NCBI RefSeq assembly: GCF_003206695.1
Contig: NZ_PZJN01000003.1
Span: 393,323-457,322, forward strand
From: Salinicola halophyticus
GTDB lineage: Bacteria > Pseudomonadota > Gammaproteobacteria > Pseudomonadales > Halomonadaceae
Direction of reading: 5' to 3'
DNA: 64,000 bases
This document shows, piece after piece, positions 28,151 to 37,869 of the stretch. The notes under the pieces were generated by a model. That model did no database searches. It was not told where the DNA came from and saw only the letters and a list, made by a program, of their open reading frames with translations. The first letter of the stretch is position 1, and every line of letters starts with the position of its first letter. Both the position numbers and the translations under genes were made by a program.

Positions 28151-29779
28151 TTAAGCGCGCAGATTCAAGATCGTATCCAGGATGGTCGAACCCGCTTCGA
28201 TGATCTTGGCGTTGGCCGAGTAGTACTGCTGATACTGCATCAGGTTGGCGTACTCCTCGTCCAGATTCACGCCGGAGTCGGCCTGCTGATAGGCGTAGAG
28301 CTGATCGCTCAGCCCCTCTTGCGTGGTGAGGTTGGCCTGGGTGATCGCGGCACGGTTGCCGACATCGCTGACCATCGCGGCATAGCCGCCGCTGAGCGTG
28401 GCACTGCCACCCACCAGCTTCTGATTCTGCAGGTCCAGCAGCGCCAAGGCGTTGCGGTTGTCGCCGCTGCCACCGCTGTCACCATCGGCGGCGGCGATCT
28501 TGCTGGTATCGCTCAACGCCACATCGAATCCGGCGGCCGCGTTGCGGGTGGGCTGCAGCGTGAAGACATCCCCCTCGGCCGGGTTACCCTTGAGTGTCAG
28601 CGTTACCCCGCCAACGGATAACGTGCCATCCTCTGGAGAGACAGTACTGGTATCGCCGCTACTCAGATTTTCGACCGAATAGGAGCCATTGGCCTGATAG
28701 GTCAGGCGATAATCATCCGATGTCAGTTGGCTGATATCGCTATATTCGGCGGACATCGAACCACTGCCGTTATTGGTCGAACGGCTGACGATGGTGGGAC
28801 TGCCGATATCGAAGAACGCCTCGCCCTCATCACCGTTGAGATCGACGCCGGCTTCATGCTGCGCGTTGAAACTTGATGCCAGGGTCACCGCCAACTGGCC
28901 GAGCTGGTTCTGGGCGTTATCCAGCGTTTCGCGGCGAAAGCTCATCAGCCCGCCCAGCTCGCCACCCTTGATGACCGACTCCTTGAGCGGCGACTGCGAG
29001 CCGGCGCCATCCTCGTAGGCGATCGTGACGCTGGAGGGGTCATCGCTGTTCTTGACCGCGACGAGATCGAACGACTTGTTACCGGCGACCAGCGGCATCC
29101 CGTTGGACAGCGACACCTGATAGGTCGAGCCATCCTGGACCTGGACGTTGACATCGACCAGCTCGCCGAGGTCGCTGACCAGCTTGTCGCGCTGGTCCAG
29201 CAGCGCGTTGGGCTCTTCGCCGCTTCGCGCCCGCGCCAGCGTGACCTGCTTGTTGAGACCGGCGATCTGATCGCTCAGGTTGTTGACCTGGGTGACCACG
29301 TCGCCGATCTGGCCATTGATGCCCTCGCGCATATCGCCAAGATAGCTGTCATAGGCGCGAAACTGAGCCACCATGCTGCGCGAGCTGCCCAACACGCCCT
29401 CTCGCGCCGCCGCATCCGCAGGCGCGCCGGTCAGATCCTCGACGCTGGAAAAGAAGCCCTGCATCAGCGTGGTCAGACCGGAATCGCTATCTGCCAACAG
29501 GTCGTCGACCTGGTTGACCTGGCTTTGATAGGTTTCCAGCGCCGACTGCTGGCTGTTGACCTGATTGAGCTGCGAGCTGATATAGCCATTGTACTGACGT
29601 TGAATGCCGTCGACGCTGACACCGGAACCGCCGGCCGCATCGCCACTGCCATTCTGTCCCAGCAGCGTCAACTGGCGGCTGTAGCCGTCGGTATAGACGT
29701 TGCTGATGTTATTGCTGGTGGTCGACAGCGCGTTCTGCGCTGCGCTCAAACCACTAAGGCCAATAGAATACAGGCTCAT
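28151..29779 (-). CDS. flgK: Flagellar hook-filament junction protein FlgK (HAP1)
   Basis: First junction protein, binding the hook end. At 542 residues it has the FlgK N-terminus (MSLYSIGLSGLSAAQNALSTTSNNISNVYTDGYSRQ) and a C-terminal D0 helix with VNLDEEYANLMQYQQYYSANAKIIE. The central region (about 325-420) is variable. A sigma-28-type promoter lies about 60 bp upstream, so flgKL may be expressed late as well as by read-through, as in enterobacteria. Confidence 0.96.
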   Translation of the reverse strand: MSLYSIGLSGLSAAQNALSTTSNNISNVYTDGYSRQLTLLGQNGSGDAAGGSGVSVDGIQRQYNGYISSQLNQVNSQQSALETYQSQVNQVDDLLADSDSGLTTLMQGFFSSVEDLTGAPADAAAREGVLGSSRSMVAQFRAYDSYLGDMREGINGQIGDVVTQVNNLSDQIAGLNKQVTLARARSGEEPNALLDQRDKLVSDLGELVDVNVQVQDGSTYQVSLSNGMPLVAGNKSFDLVAVKNSDDPSSVTIAYEDGAGSQSPLKESVIKGGELGGLMSFRRETLDNAQNQLGQLAVTLASSFNAQHEAGVDLNGDEGEAFFDIGSPTIVSRSTNNGSGSMSAEYSDISQLTSDDYRLTYQANGSYSVENLSSGDTSTVSPEDGTLSVGGVTLTLKGNPAEGDVFTLQPTRNAAAGFDVALSDTSKIAAADGDSGGSGDNRNALALLDLQNQKLVGGSATLSGGYAAMVSDVGNRAAITQANLTTQEGLSDQLYAYQQADSGVNLDEEYANLMQYQQYYSANAKIIEAGSTILDTILNLRA

Positions 29780-29838
29780 ATCGCTTTCCCGTGAAACGCC
29801 GAGTCAATCCGGGCGATGTCCATGCAAGGTCATGATTT

Positions 29839-29865
29839 TTATCGGCGGCGCCCGTCACTTCTTGA
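29839..29865 (-). promoter_or_regulatory. Sigma-28 (FliA) promoter of flgKL
   Basis: On the minus strand TCAAG, then GCCGATAA 15 bases after TCAA, matches the TAAA-N15-GCCGATAA consensus with a perfect -10 and a 3-of-4 -35. It lies in the flgJ-flgK gap in the right orientation. Confidence 0.7.
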
Positions 29866-29906
29866 ACCTTCCAAGGCGTGATTTCGCAACGAATTGTTAC
29901 CGCCGA

Positions 29907-30992
29907 TCAGAAGATGGCAGTGGGCAGTGCGTCGGGGCCGAAAGGGTTATTGACGCGGCTGGACGCGGCCAACCGATCGCTACCTGCCGAGGATTCGAGC
30001 GTACCCAGCTGCGCCATGATCCCGCGAAGTTTGTCGGCGTAACGCGGATCGGTGGCATAGCCGCCCTGCTGCAATGCCTGCGCTGCCACGTCGGGCGACG
30101 CCGCCGCGACCACGCCCTGATAACGCGGATTGTCACCAATCAGCTTGGCGTAATCGGCGAACGCCTCGGCATAGGAGTCATAGACCCGGAAGCGATCGGC
30201 CATCTTGATCGGCCGCCCGGCGACATACTCGGTGGTGGTGATCTCGGTGGTGGCGCCCTGCCAGGACTGGCCGGCCTTGATGCCGAAAAGGTTATGACTG
30301 TTGCCGCCATTGGCGGTGGGGATCTCGCGCTGGCCCCAGCCGGTTTCGAGTGCGGCCTGAGCGAGGATCAGCTCGGCGGGCACACCCGATGACTGCTCGG
30401 CCTGCTGGGCGGGCCCGGCCAGACTGTCCAGGAAAGCGCGAACGTGAGCCGGGCGATCGTCGGATTCGCTCGTCGCCGACGCTGAAGGTGTGGAGTTCGC
30501 GGCGGTCGCCGCCGAGCCGAGCGCGTCGGACTCGAAGCCGGCCGAGGCGCGTTCCGAAGCGTTCGGCACAAATCCGGGCGTACGCAGACCGCCATGCAGC
30601 AGGCGCGGCGTCCCTCTCGGGATACCGGCAATCAGCGCCGAGCTGTCGTCGGCCGTGCTGGCTCCCGGAAGCGCCGCGGTGCCCGGCAGCCCGCTGCCTT
30701 CGAGCTGCTGAACCAGCTGATCGGCGAGCCCCAGGCCCTTGCCCGCGAGCTGCTGCGCCCATTGCTGATCCTGCATCGAGCGCATCATGTCCATCTGATG
30801 GCTCTCCAGCAGTCCGGATTTGGGACTGGCGTCGCGCATGCTCTTGAGCATCATCTGCAGGAAGATCGCCTCGAACTGACGCGAAGCCTCCTTGAGACTG
30901 CCCTGCGGCGAGTTGGCAGCGCTGTACTTGAGTTTCTGTACGCTATGGACATCGAGCGCGAACTGCCCCGAGAGATCGTTGCTCATCGCCAT
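29907..30992 (-). CDS. flgJ: Peptidoglycan hydrolase and rod-cap protein FlgJ
   Basis: Two-domain protein. The N-terminal rod-capping domain (about 1-105, FLQMMLKSMRDASPK) guides rod assembly. The C-terminal glucosaminidase-like domain (about 190-335) opens the cell wall for the rod, with catalytic Glu near 217 (LAQAALETGWGQREI) and SHNLFGIKAG. At 361 residues it is longer than E. coli FlgJ (313) through a variable linker. One-base overlap with flgI. Confidence 0.94.
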   Translation of the reverse strand: MAMSNDLSGQFALDVHSVQKLKYSAANSPQGSLKEASRQFEAIFLQMMLKSMRDASPKSGLLESHQMDMMRSMQDQQWAQQLAGKGLGLADQLVQQLEGSGLPGTAALPGASTADDSSALIAGIPRGTPRLLHGGLRTPGFVPNASERASAGFESDALGSAATAANSTPSASATSESDDRPAHVRAFLDSLAGPAQQAEQSSGVPAELILAQAALETGWGQREIPTANGGNSHNLFGIKAGQSWQGATTEITTTEYVAGRPIKMADRFRVYDSYAEAFADYAKLIGDNPRYQGVVAAASPDVAAQALQQGGYATDPRYADKLRGIMAQLGTLESSAGSDRLAASSRVNNPFGPDALPTAIF

Positions 30993-32149
30993 CAGATGAT
31001 ATCCAGTTCGGCATTGAGCGAGCCGGCCGACTTCAACGCCTGCAGAATCGACATCAGATCCTGCGGCGATGCCCCCAGCGCGTTCAAGGCATTGACCACC
31101 TCCATCAGGTCGGCGCTGGTCTGAACTATCTGCAATGCGCCGCCCTCCTGCTGCACGGTGATATCGGCATTGGGCACGACCACGGTATTTCCGCCGGACA
31201 GCGCGTTGGGCTGGCTGACCTGCGGATTGGAATCGATAACGATCGACAGGTTGCCGTGAGCCACGGCGGCACGATTGAGCGTCACGGTATCGGACAGTAC
31301 CACCGAGCCGGTACGCGCATTGAGGATGACCTTGGCCGGGCCGCGTTCGGTGGTGACGTTCACGCCCTGTACTCGCGCCAGGAAGTTGACCCGATCATTG
31401 TCATTGCCCGGCAACTTTAGCTGGACCGTGCGACCGTCGAGCGCGGCGGCCACCGGCGCACCGAACTCCTGATTGATTGCCGCCACCATCCGCCGGGCGT
31501 TCTCGAAATCGGAATCCTTGAGGAACAGATCCAGCGTACCGTTGGCGTCGCCCAGGCGCATCGGGACTTCCTGCTCGACCAGCCCCCCGCCCGGAATGCG
31601 GCCCGCCGCCAGATGATTGACGGACACGCTGCTGCCTGCGGCCTCGGCGCCGGCACCACCGACATAGACGTTGCCCTGGGCCAGCGCATAGACACGGCCG
31701 TCGGCCCCCTTCAGCGGCGTCATCAAAAGCGTCCCGCCACGAATGCTATCGGCATTGCCGACCGATGAGACGGTGACATCGATCTCCTGCCCCTGACGCG
31801 AGAACGGTGGCAGCTTGGCGGTGACCATGACCGCCGCCACGTTGCGCAGCTGCATGTTGGTGCCCGCGGGGATCGTAACGCCCAGCTGCGACAGCAGGTT
31901 GGTGACGCTCTGACCGGTAAACGGTGCCTGCGTGGTCTGGTCACCGGTACCGTCCAGGCCAACGACCAAGCCGTAGCCGACCAGCGGGTTGTCACGCACG
32001 CCGGAAAAGTTGGCGAGATCCTGAATACGCTGCGCCTGGGCACTCACGCTGAACAGCAGGACCGCCAACAGCAGCAGGATTGTCGCCAGCGGTGATCGAC
32101 GTGACGGGCAGCGCGGATCCGGCGACGGGAACGAACGAGACATAGGCAT
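30992..32149 (-). CDS. flgI: Flagellar P-ring protein FlgI
   Basis: Forms the P ring around the rod in the peptidoglycan layer. A signal peptide is clear (hydrophobic ATILLLLAVLLFSVSAQAQ, cleavage after AQA). The mature start is RIQDLANFSGVRDNPLVGYGLVVGL, then GTGDQTTQAPFTGQS. The start at 32149 overlaps the flgH stop by one base (TGATG); ATG 32143 is possible, and the in-frame start at 32188 inside flgH is unlikely. Confidence 0.96.
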   Translation of the reverse strand: MPMSRSFPSPDPRCPSRRSPLATILLLLAVLLFSVSAQAQRIQDLANFSGVRDNPLVGYGLVVGLDGTGDQTTQAPFTGQSVTNLLSQLGVTIPAGTNMQLRNVAAVMVTAKLPPFSRQGQEIDVTVSSVGNADSIRGGTLLMTPLKGADGRVYALAQGNVYVGGAGAEAAGSSVSVNHLAAGRIPGGGLVEQEVPMRLGDANGTLDLFLKDSDFENARRMVAAINQEFGAPVAAALDGRTVQLKLPGNDNDRVNFLARVQGVNVTTERGPAKVILNARTGSVVLSDTVTLNRAAVAHGNLSIVIDSNPQVSQPNALSGGNTVVVPNADITVQQEGGALQIVQTSADLMEVVNALNALGASPQDLMSILQALKSAGSLNAELDII

Positions 32150-32847
32150 CAGAAAGGCGAAATGTTGAGGAAAAAGCGCTGCAGCCAACCCATGGTCTGC
32201 GCTTCGTTGATATAGCCATCACCGATATATTCGATGCGGGCATCGGCCACCTGGGTCGACTGCACGGTGTTGGCCCCGCTGATCGCTCGAGGATTGACCA
32301 CGCCGGAGAACCGGATGTACTCGGTGCCCTGATTGATCGCGATCTGCTTCTCGCCACGCACCTTGAGATTGCCGTTGGCCAGCAGATCGTAGACGGTCAC
32401 GGTAATGGTGCCGGTGAAGGTGTTGTTGGCGTTGGCGCCGCCCGAACCGTTGAAGACATTCTCGCCTTCGAGGTCGGTACCGTACTTTTCGAGAAAATCG
32501 AGCGCATCAGGCACCGTCGTCGGTGTAAAAGAGGTAGAGCCATTGCGGGTCGCATTGGCCGCCGAATTCTTGCTGGCACTGACCTGTTCATCGAGCACGA
32601 TGGTGATGATGTCGCCGACCTGACGCGGGCGGCGGTCCTCGAATAGCGGCTGAAAGCCGAATCTGGCCTGATAGATCGAACCGTTGGCCTGCACCGGCGG
32701 CGTCGAAGGTATCTCCACCGGCGCCGAATCCTCGACCACAGAGTGGCGGGGAATCTGGGCGCAGCCGGAGACGATCAGCGCCAGAGAGAGGCCGACCAAC
32801 ATCATCATCCTGCGCCACATCGGGCCTAGTTCCAGGTTCGGCGACAC
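32149..32847 (-). CDS. flgH: Flagellar L-ring lipoprotein FlgH
   Basis: Outer-membrane lipoprotein forming the L ring. The lipobox LIVSGC places the lipidated cysteine at 29. The mature part has [27 protein letters not shown] and ends with the usual [25 protein letters not shown] 32847 is chosen because GAGGAAG lies five bases upstream and gives 232 residues, the E. coli length; ATG 32820 has only a weak ribosome site. Confidence 0.96.
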   Translation of the reverse strand: MSPNLELGPMWRRMMMLVGLSLALIVSGCAQIPRHSVVEDSAPVEIPSTPPVQANGSIYQARFGFQPLFEDRRPRQVGDIITIVLDEQVSASKNSAANATRNGSTSFTPTTVPDALDFLEKYGTDLEGENVFNGSGGANANNTFTGTITVTVYDLLANGNLKVRGEKQIAINQGTEYIRFSGVVNPRAISGANTVQSTQVADARIEYIGDGYINEAQTMGWLQRFFLNISPF

Positions 32848-32860
32848 GCGTCTTCCTCGG

Positions 32861-33643
32861 TTATAGCTGGGTCAGACGCTGCAGCATCTGATCGGATGTT
32901 TCGACGGCCTTGCTGTTGATCTCGTAGGCACGCTGCGTCTCGATCATGCTGACCATCTCCTCCACCACGTTGACGTTGGAGGTTTCGACATAGCCCTGAT
33001 AAAGCTTGCCGGCACCATCCAGCCCCGGGTTGAGATCGGTACGCGGCCCCGACGCATCGGTCTCCAGATACAGGTTCTGGCCGATGCTCTGAAGCCCGGT
33101 CGGATTGATGAAGGTAGAGAGCATCATCTGCCCGACTTCGTTGCTCTGCGACGTGCCGGGTTGAGTAACGGAGACGGCACCGTCCTGGCTCACGCTGATC
33201 GACAGCGCATTCTGCGGAATCACGATCGGCGGATCGACCGGATAGCCGCCGGCGGTCACCAGCTGGCCGTTTTCGTTGACCTGGAAACTGCCATCGCGGG
33301 TATAGCCGGTGGTGCCGTCCGGCATCTGCACGGCGAAGAAGCCCTTGCCGTTGATTGCCAGGTCGCGGGAGTTCTCGGTGTTCTGCAATCCGCCTTGCGT
33401 ATGTAACCGTTCGGTAGCGACCGGACGCACACCAGTACCCACCTGCATACCCGAAGGCAGCGTGTCGACCACCGAAGACTGGGCACCGGGCTGACGCACG
33501 TTCTGGTACAGCAGGTCTTCGAACACCGCGCGAGAGCGCTTGAAGCCGTTGGTCGAGACGTTGGCCAGGTTGTTGGAAATCACGTCCAGCTTGACCTGCT
33601 GCGACTCCAGCCCCGTCTTGGCCGTCCATAAAGACTTGATCAT
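32861..33643 (-). CDS. flgG: Flagellar distal rod protein FlgG
   Basis: Builds the distal rod crossing the periplasm. At 260 residues it has the typical N-terminus ([36 protein letters not shown]) and the C-terminal coil ([31 protein letters not shown]). Thirteen bases separate it from flgH and 42 from flgF. Confidence 0.97.
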   Translation of the reverse strand: MIKSLWTAKTGLESQQVKLDVISNNLANVSTNGFKRSRAVFEDLLYQNVRQPGAQSSVVDTLPSGMQVGTGVRPVATERLHTQGGLQNTENSRDLAINGKGFFAVQMPDGTTGYTRDGSFQVNENGQLVTAGGYPVDPPIVIPQNALSISVSQDGAVSVTQPGTSQSNEVGQMMLSTFINPTGLQSIGQNLYLETDASGPRTDLNPGLDGAGKLYQGYVETSNVNVVEEMVSMIETQRAYEINSKAVETSDQMLQRLTQL

Positions 33644-33685
33644 GAGAGAAACCCTATTATCGGTGAGCTAGCGCGGCGGCTGGCA

Positions 33686-34453
33686 TCAGCTGGTCAGAGA
33701 AAGCAGACTGTTGGCGCGTTGCTCGTTCTCGTCCGCGCTTTCGATCACCTTCATGTGCATGTCGTAACGGCGGGCGCTGTCGATCATCGAGATCATCGCA
33801 TCGGTCGCGGTCACGTTACTGCCTTCGAGCGCACCGGGAACCAGGCGCCGTGTATCGTCGGCGGGTATCGGCGCCGCGATGTCCTGACCTTGCGCCGGCG
33901 TCATGCGAAACAGCCCGTCTTCGCCGCGCACCAGGTTGTCGTTGCCCGGCGCAACCATCTTGAGGCGCGCCAACGGGGCCACGGCATCGGGATTCTGTCC
34001 CGGCTCCAGCACGCTGATCGAGCCATCGGCCGCAATCGTCACGTCGCCACCAAGCGGTACCACGATCGCCTGACCGTTGTCCGAGAGCACAGGGTTGCCG
34101 AGCGAGGTCAGCAAACCGGTCGAGTCGACCTGCAGATCACCGCGCCGGGTATAGGCTTCGCCGCCATCCGGGGACTGTACGGCCAGCCAGGTATCGCCCC
34201 CTTGCAGGGCAACGTCGAGGCTGCGTCCGGTCGTGTTGATGTTGCCCGGCGTGAAGTCCGCGCCCGGCGTGGTCATCATCGAGGCGACACGTGTCGGCAG
34301 GCGCGCTTCGCCCTCTACCGGCACCGCGCGAAGCGCCATCAGCTCGCCGCGAAATCCCGGCGTGCTGACGTTGGCCAGGTTGTTGTTGACCACCGACTGC
34401 TGCGCCATGGTCTGGCTCGCGCCACCGCCGGCGGTGTAAAGAAGTCTATCCAT
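33686..34453 (-). CDS. flgF: Flagellar proximal rod protein FlgF
   Basis: Proximal rod subunit, 255 residues, starting [35 protein letters not shown] and ending with SNVTATDAMISMIDSARRYDMHMKVIE. Its ribosome site GAAAGG, eight bases before the ATG, is part of a 15-bp tandem array that fills the unusually long 179-bp gap to flgE. Repeat turnover could therefore change translation initiation. Confidence 0.96.
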   Translation of the reverse strand: MDRLLYTAGGGASQTMAQQSVVNNNLANVSTPGFRGELMALRAVPVEGEARLPTRVASMMTTPGADFTPGNINTTGRSLDVALQGGDTWLAVQSPDGGEAYTRRGDLQVDSTGLLTSLGNPVLSDNGQAIVVPLGGDVTIAADGSISVLEPGQNPDAVAPLARLKMVAPGNDNLVRGEDGLFRMTPAQGQDIAAPIPADDTRRLVPGALEGSNVTATDAMISMIDSARRYDMHMKVIESADENEQRANSLLSLTS

Positions 34454-34456
34454 GCC

Positions 34457-34516
34457 CAGTGCCTTTCAGGTCAGTGCCTCTCAAGTCAGTGCCTTTCAAG
34501 TCAGCGCCTTTCGGAC
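34457..34516. repeat. 15-bp tandem repeat immediately upstream of flgF
   Basis: Units at 34457, 34472, 34487 and 34502: CAGTGCCTTTCAGGT, CAGTGCCTCTCAAGT, CAGTGCCTTTCAAGT, CAGCGCCTTTCGGAC. A second array of about 16-bp GGTCTTTCGAAGCGAA units follows at about 34531-34582. On the coding strand each unit contains an AAAGG/AGAGG element, and the copy nearest the gene serves as the flgF ribosome site. Confidence 0.9.
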
Positions 34517-34632
34517 CAGAGCTTTCGCATCAGGTCTGTCGAAGTGAGGTCTTTCGAAGCGAAGTCTATCGAAGCAAGGTCGTTGCCGGTCACATAGCGA
34601 CCGGCAACGCCAGTGTGTTGGCAACAGAACTA

Positions 34633-35925
34633 TCAGCGCAGCTGCGCGACCTGATCCATCACCTCGGACTGGGTGCGAATCGAGTTGGTGTTGGCCTGAT
34701 AGTTGCGCTGCGCAATGATCAGGTTGACCAGCTCCTGCGTCAGATCGACGTTAGAGGCTTCCAGTGTCTCGGACTCGATCGATCCCAGCGTGCCGGTACC
34801 TGCGGTTCCCAGCAGTTCATTACCCGAAGTCGCCGTCGCCGCGAACAGGTTGCCGCCGGACGGTGACAGACCCTCGGGGTTACGGAAGGTTGCCAGCGCG
34901 ATCTGGCCCAGATTAACGGTCTTCTCGTTGGCATAGCTGCCCACGACCGAGCCGTCATCGGCGAAGCTGATGCCGACCAGGGCACCGGAACCATAGCCAT
35001 CCTGCGCCAGGCTCTTGACCGTTGAGTCGTTGGAGAACTGGGTGCTGCCCGCCATGTTGAAGGTGGCGTTGACCGGGTCGACACCATTGCCGAGTTCATT
35101 GGCGCCGAAAGCCAGCGTCGGCCAGTCGACGGGGTTGGCCGTTGCGTCAGCACCGTCGATCGTCGCCAGCTTGCCGTCGTTGTCGAACGTCACCGGGAAT
35201 TCCTGATCCGTCACCACGCCATCCAGCGCGGTACGCGCGCTCCAGGCGTTATCGTCGGTCTTCTGGAAATAAAGCGTGGAGTTGTGCTGCTCGCCCTGGG
35301 AATCGTAGACCGTGAAACTCGTCGAGTAGTTGTAGGGAACGGTGGTCTGCTCAGTGGTGTCTTCAGCCGTCTTGGCAGCGAGACTGTTATAGAGAACCGC
35401 CGTGGAAGACTCGTCGGCAACCGTGGACGCATCCAGATTGAGCTGGATGTTGATCCCCGTGCCGGTGGCGCCGGTAGCGCTCGCCGGCATATCCGACGCC
35501 GGGATGTTGAGCACCTGGGGCTGGCCGCCGACCACGACGCCGGAATTGACGTCACCCGCATCGGCCAGGCCATAACCCATCAGCCGCGCGCCCTGAGCAT
35601 TTTCCAGATAACCGTCGGCGGTCATCGTCAACTGGCCGTTGCGCGAATAGCCGACCTCGCCTTCCTGCTGAAAACGCAGGAAACCGTCGCCGCTAATGGC
35701 GACATCCAGGTTGCGCCCGGTGGCTTCCAGACTGCCGGTACCGAAGTCCTGCAGCACACCGGAAACCCGAGTCCCCAGACCCACGGCGCTGTTGGCGAAG
35801 ACATCGGAGAACTGCACTGACCCGCTCTTGAAGCCTTTGGTCTGAGAGTTGGAAATGTTGTTGCCGATGACATCCAGCTGCTGAGACGCGGCGTTGACGC
35901 CGCTCAATGCCTGTGAAAAGCCCAT
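34633..35925 (-). CDS. flgE: Flagellar hook protein FlgE
   Basis: Main hook subunit, 430 residues. The N-terminus MGFSQALSGVNAASQQLDVIGNNISNSQTKGFK and the C-terminal LEASNVDLTQELVNLIIAQRNYQANTNSIRTQSEVM are both textbook. The middle (about 130-340) forms the exposed hook surface domains. It lies between flgD and flgF, separated from flgF by 179 bp of repeats. Confidence 0.97.
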   Translation of the reverse strand: MGFSQALSGVNAASQQLDVIGNNISNSQTKGFKSGSVQFSDVFANSAVGLGTRVSGVLQDFGTGSLEATGRNLDVAISGDGFLRFQQEGEVGYSRNGQLTMTADGYLENAQGARLMGYGLADAGDVNSGVVVGGQPQVLNIPASDMPASATGATGTGINIQLNLDASTVADESSTAVLYNSLAAKTAEDTTEQTTVPYNYSTSFTVYDSQGEQHNSTLYFQKTDDNAWSARTALDGVVTDQEFPVTFDNDGKLATIDGADATANPVDWPTLAFGANELGNGVDPVNATFNMAGSTQFSNDSTVKSLAQDGYGSGALVGISFADDGSVVGSYANEKTVNLGQIALATFRNPEGLSPSGGNLFAATATSGNELLGTAGTGTLGSIESETLEASNVDLTQELVNLIIAQRNYQANTNSIRTQSEVMDQVAQLR

Positions 35926-35990
35926 GACTGATCCTCTGCGTTTATCGGTTGCGTAAGCTAGAACGGTTTTTTTGTCGCTACTGATCTCAC

Positions 35991-36695
35991 TCAGAGAATC
36001 TGACGCACTTCCGAGAGCGCCACGGGATCCTGAGCGTATCCCAAGTCGAGTTGAGCGCCATTCGCGCCCTGAATCACGCCGTTGACGAGAGCGTAATTCA
36101 GGGTCGTCGGTGCGTATGTCTCGTCTCCCACGGTTCCGGTGAGGGAAGCCGTGTAAGTACTATTGGTAGTGGCGCTTGTGCCATCGGGCAATTTTCCATC
36201 CCAGGTGAAGCTATGCACGCCGGCTTCCAGCGGCCCGGTCGAGAAGCTGTCGATGATTTCGCCACTGGCACCGCGGATATCGACCTGAAGATCTTCGACA
36301 GCGCTGTCCAGCTCCACGCCGATCGGCGTTGTAACGACATCGCTGGTGGATTCCTCGGATGCTCCGACCAGAATCTCGTTGCCCGGCACCATCACGCCCT
36401 GGCCGATCAACGCCGTGGCCTGCAAGGCTTGTCCCGCATCGATCTGGTCGGTGATGGCGGACAGGCTGTCGTTGAGCTTCTCGATACCGCTGACGGTATT
36501 GATCTGCGCCAGCTGCGCGGTCATGTCCGAGTTTTCCATCGGGCTGGTCGGATCCTGATTCTTCAACTGCGTGACGAGTAGCGTCATGAAGCGATCATTG
36601 AGTTCGCTGCCGGAATCGACTCCCGTGGTGCTGCTTTTGGCGGCCGCGCCATTGATATTGGCAAGCGTGCTGCTACCGATCACCGGACTGGACAT
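35991..36695 (-). CDS. flgD: Flagellar hook cap protein FlgD
   Basis: Hook-assembly scaffold shed after hook completion. At 234 residues it has the N-terminal FlgD domain (FMTLLVTQLKNQDPTSPMENSDMTAQLAQINTVSGIEKLN), followed by a FlgD Ig-like and Tudor-like region (HSFTWDGKLPDGT). The final residues (PVALSEVRQIL) match the family. Confidence 0.96.
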   Translation of the reverse strand: MSSPVIGSSTLANINGAAAKSSTTGVDSGSELNDRFMTLLVTQLKNQDPTSPMENSDMTAQLAQINTVSGIEKLNDSLSAITDQIDAGQALQATALIGQGVMVPGNEILVGASEESTSDVVTTPIGVELDSAVEDLQVDIRGASGEIIDSFSTGPLEAGVHSFTWDGKLPDGTSATTNSTYTASLTGTVGDETYAPTTLNYALVNGVIQGANGAQLDLGYAQDPVALSEVRQIL

Positions 36696-36753
36696 GACGT
36701 CTCCTTGATGTGATCCGACTGGATACGACCCGACCTGACATGAGCCGCATCGA

Positions 36754-37164
36754 TCAGCCTTCGCCGATCGTGAGTGTTTTGGTCATCAACGTCTTGGCGG
36801 TATTCATGACCTCGACGTTGGCCTGATAAGAGCGAGAGGCGGCGATCATGTCGACCATCTCGTTGACCGGATCGACGTTGGGCATCTGCACATAGCCCTC
36901 GTCATTGGCCAAGGGATGTCCGGGCCGATACTCCATGCGCATCGGCGTGGTGTCGTCCTCGACGACCCCGTTGACCCGCACCCCGCCCGCGCTGCCATCC
37001 TGCTGGCTCATCGCCTGAAACATCACTTGCCGGGCGTGGTACGGCTGTCCGTCAGGCCCAGCGACGCTGTCGGCATTGGCCAGGTTGCTGGCGGTTACGT
37101 TCATGCGCTGTGAATTGGCCGACAGCGCCGAACCGGAAATCTCGAATACACTGAACATCGACAT
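36754..37164 (-). CDS. flgC: Flagellar proximal rod protein FlgC
   Basis: Proximal rod subunit of standard length (136 residues). It starts MSMFSVFEISGSALSANSQRMNVTASNLANADSV and ends YVQMPNVDPVNEMVDMIAASRSYQANVEVMNTAKTL. Only four bases separate it from flgB. Confidence 0.97.
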   Translation of the reverse strand: MSMFSVFEISGSALSANSQRMNVTASNLANADSVAGPDGQPYHARQVMFQAMSQQDGSAGGVRVNGVVEDDTTPMRMEYRPGHPLANDEGYVQMPNVDPVNEMVDMIAASRSYQANVEVMNTAKTLMTKTLTIGEG

Positions 37165-37168
37165 CGTG

Positions 37169-37588
37169 TTACTCCGACTGCATGGCTTTCTTCAGCCCTT
37201 GGATTTTACGGCTAACGAAGGTGACGTCCGCTTGATAGCGCATCGAATTATCGGCGAAGGCCGAGCGCTCGCGATCCATGTCGACCGTATTGCCGTCGAG
37301 GCTCGGCTGATCCGGCATGCGGTAGCCCAGATTTTCCACGCCCGATCTACCGCTGGCCTGAGCCGGAATATGACGAGCCGACGTCCGCGTCAGCGACAGT
37401 CCGCCGGACGACTCGCTACGGCCCTGTTCCATGACCCGATTCAACTCCGCACGGAAGTCGAAATCGCGTGCTTTGAAGTTGGGCGTGTCGGCGTTGGCGA
37501 TATTGTTCGCCAGCACCTGTTGACGCTCTGCACGCAGATTGATGGCTTCCTGCTGAAAGCGCAGCGCGTTATCCAACTTGTCGAACAT
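37169..37588 (-). CDS. flgB: Flagellar proximal rod protein FlgB
   Basis: Most proximal rod subunit, 139 residues ([45 protein letters not shown], ending [22 protein letters not shown]). It is the first gene of the minus-strand flgBCDEFGHIJKL operon. The 281-bp region shared with divergent flgA should carry both promoters. I saw no sigma-54 type box there. Confidence 0.97.
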   Translation of the reverse strand: MFDKLDNALRFQQEAINLRAERQQVLANNIANADTPNFKARDFDFRAELNRVMEQGRSESSGGLSLTRTSARHIPAQASGRSGVENLGYRMPDQPSLDGNTVDMDRERSAFADNSMRYQADVTFVSRKIQGLKKAMQSE

Positions 37589-37869
37589 GCCGTATGCACC
37601 TCGAATGGCGTTCGCTGGAAAATTGACAGGATGGAGAATAGCGGCGGGAGGCTCGCATCAAACGTGTAAACAGACCGTTAATTGCGCGCCATTTTCATCA
37701 ATGCTCTTGTAGGTTCAGGCTTAAAATCGCTATCCAACGTGGAGGATTGCGTCGATGGGCGCCATGTATCCAAGAACGGCTACGGGACACATGTGCCAGC
37801 GATATGAATCGACGCGATGTACCGCGCTCCTCACTAGTCACCTAGAGCATACCCACCGAGAGCCGTGAT

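Noticed and set aside
353-34582. CRISPR-like interpretation of the repeat arrays
   Set aside because: Units are 7-20 bp and directly adjacent, with no constant spacers, and no cas genes are present.
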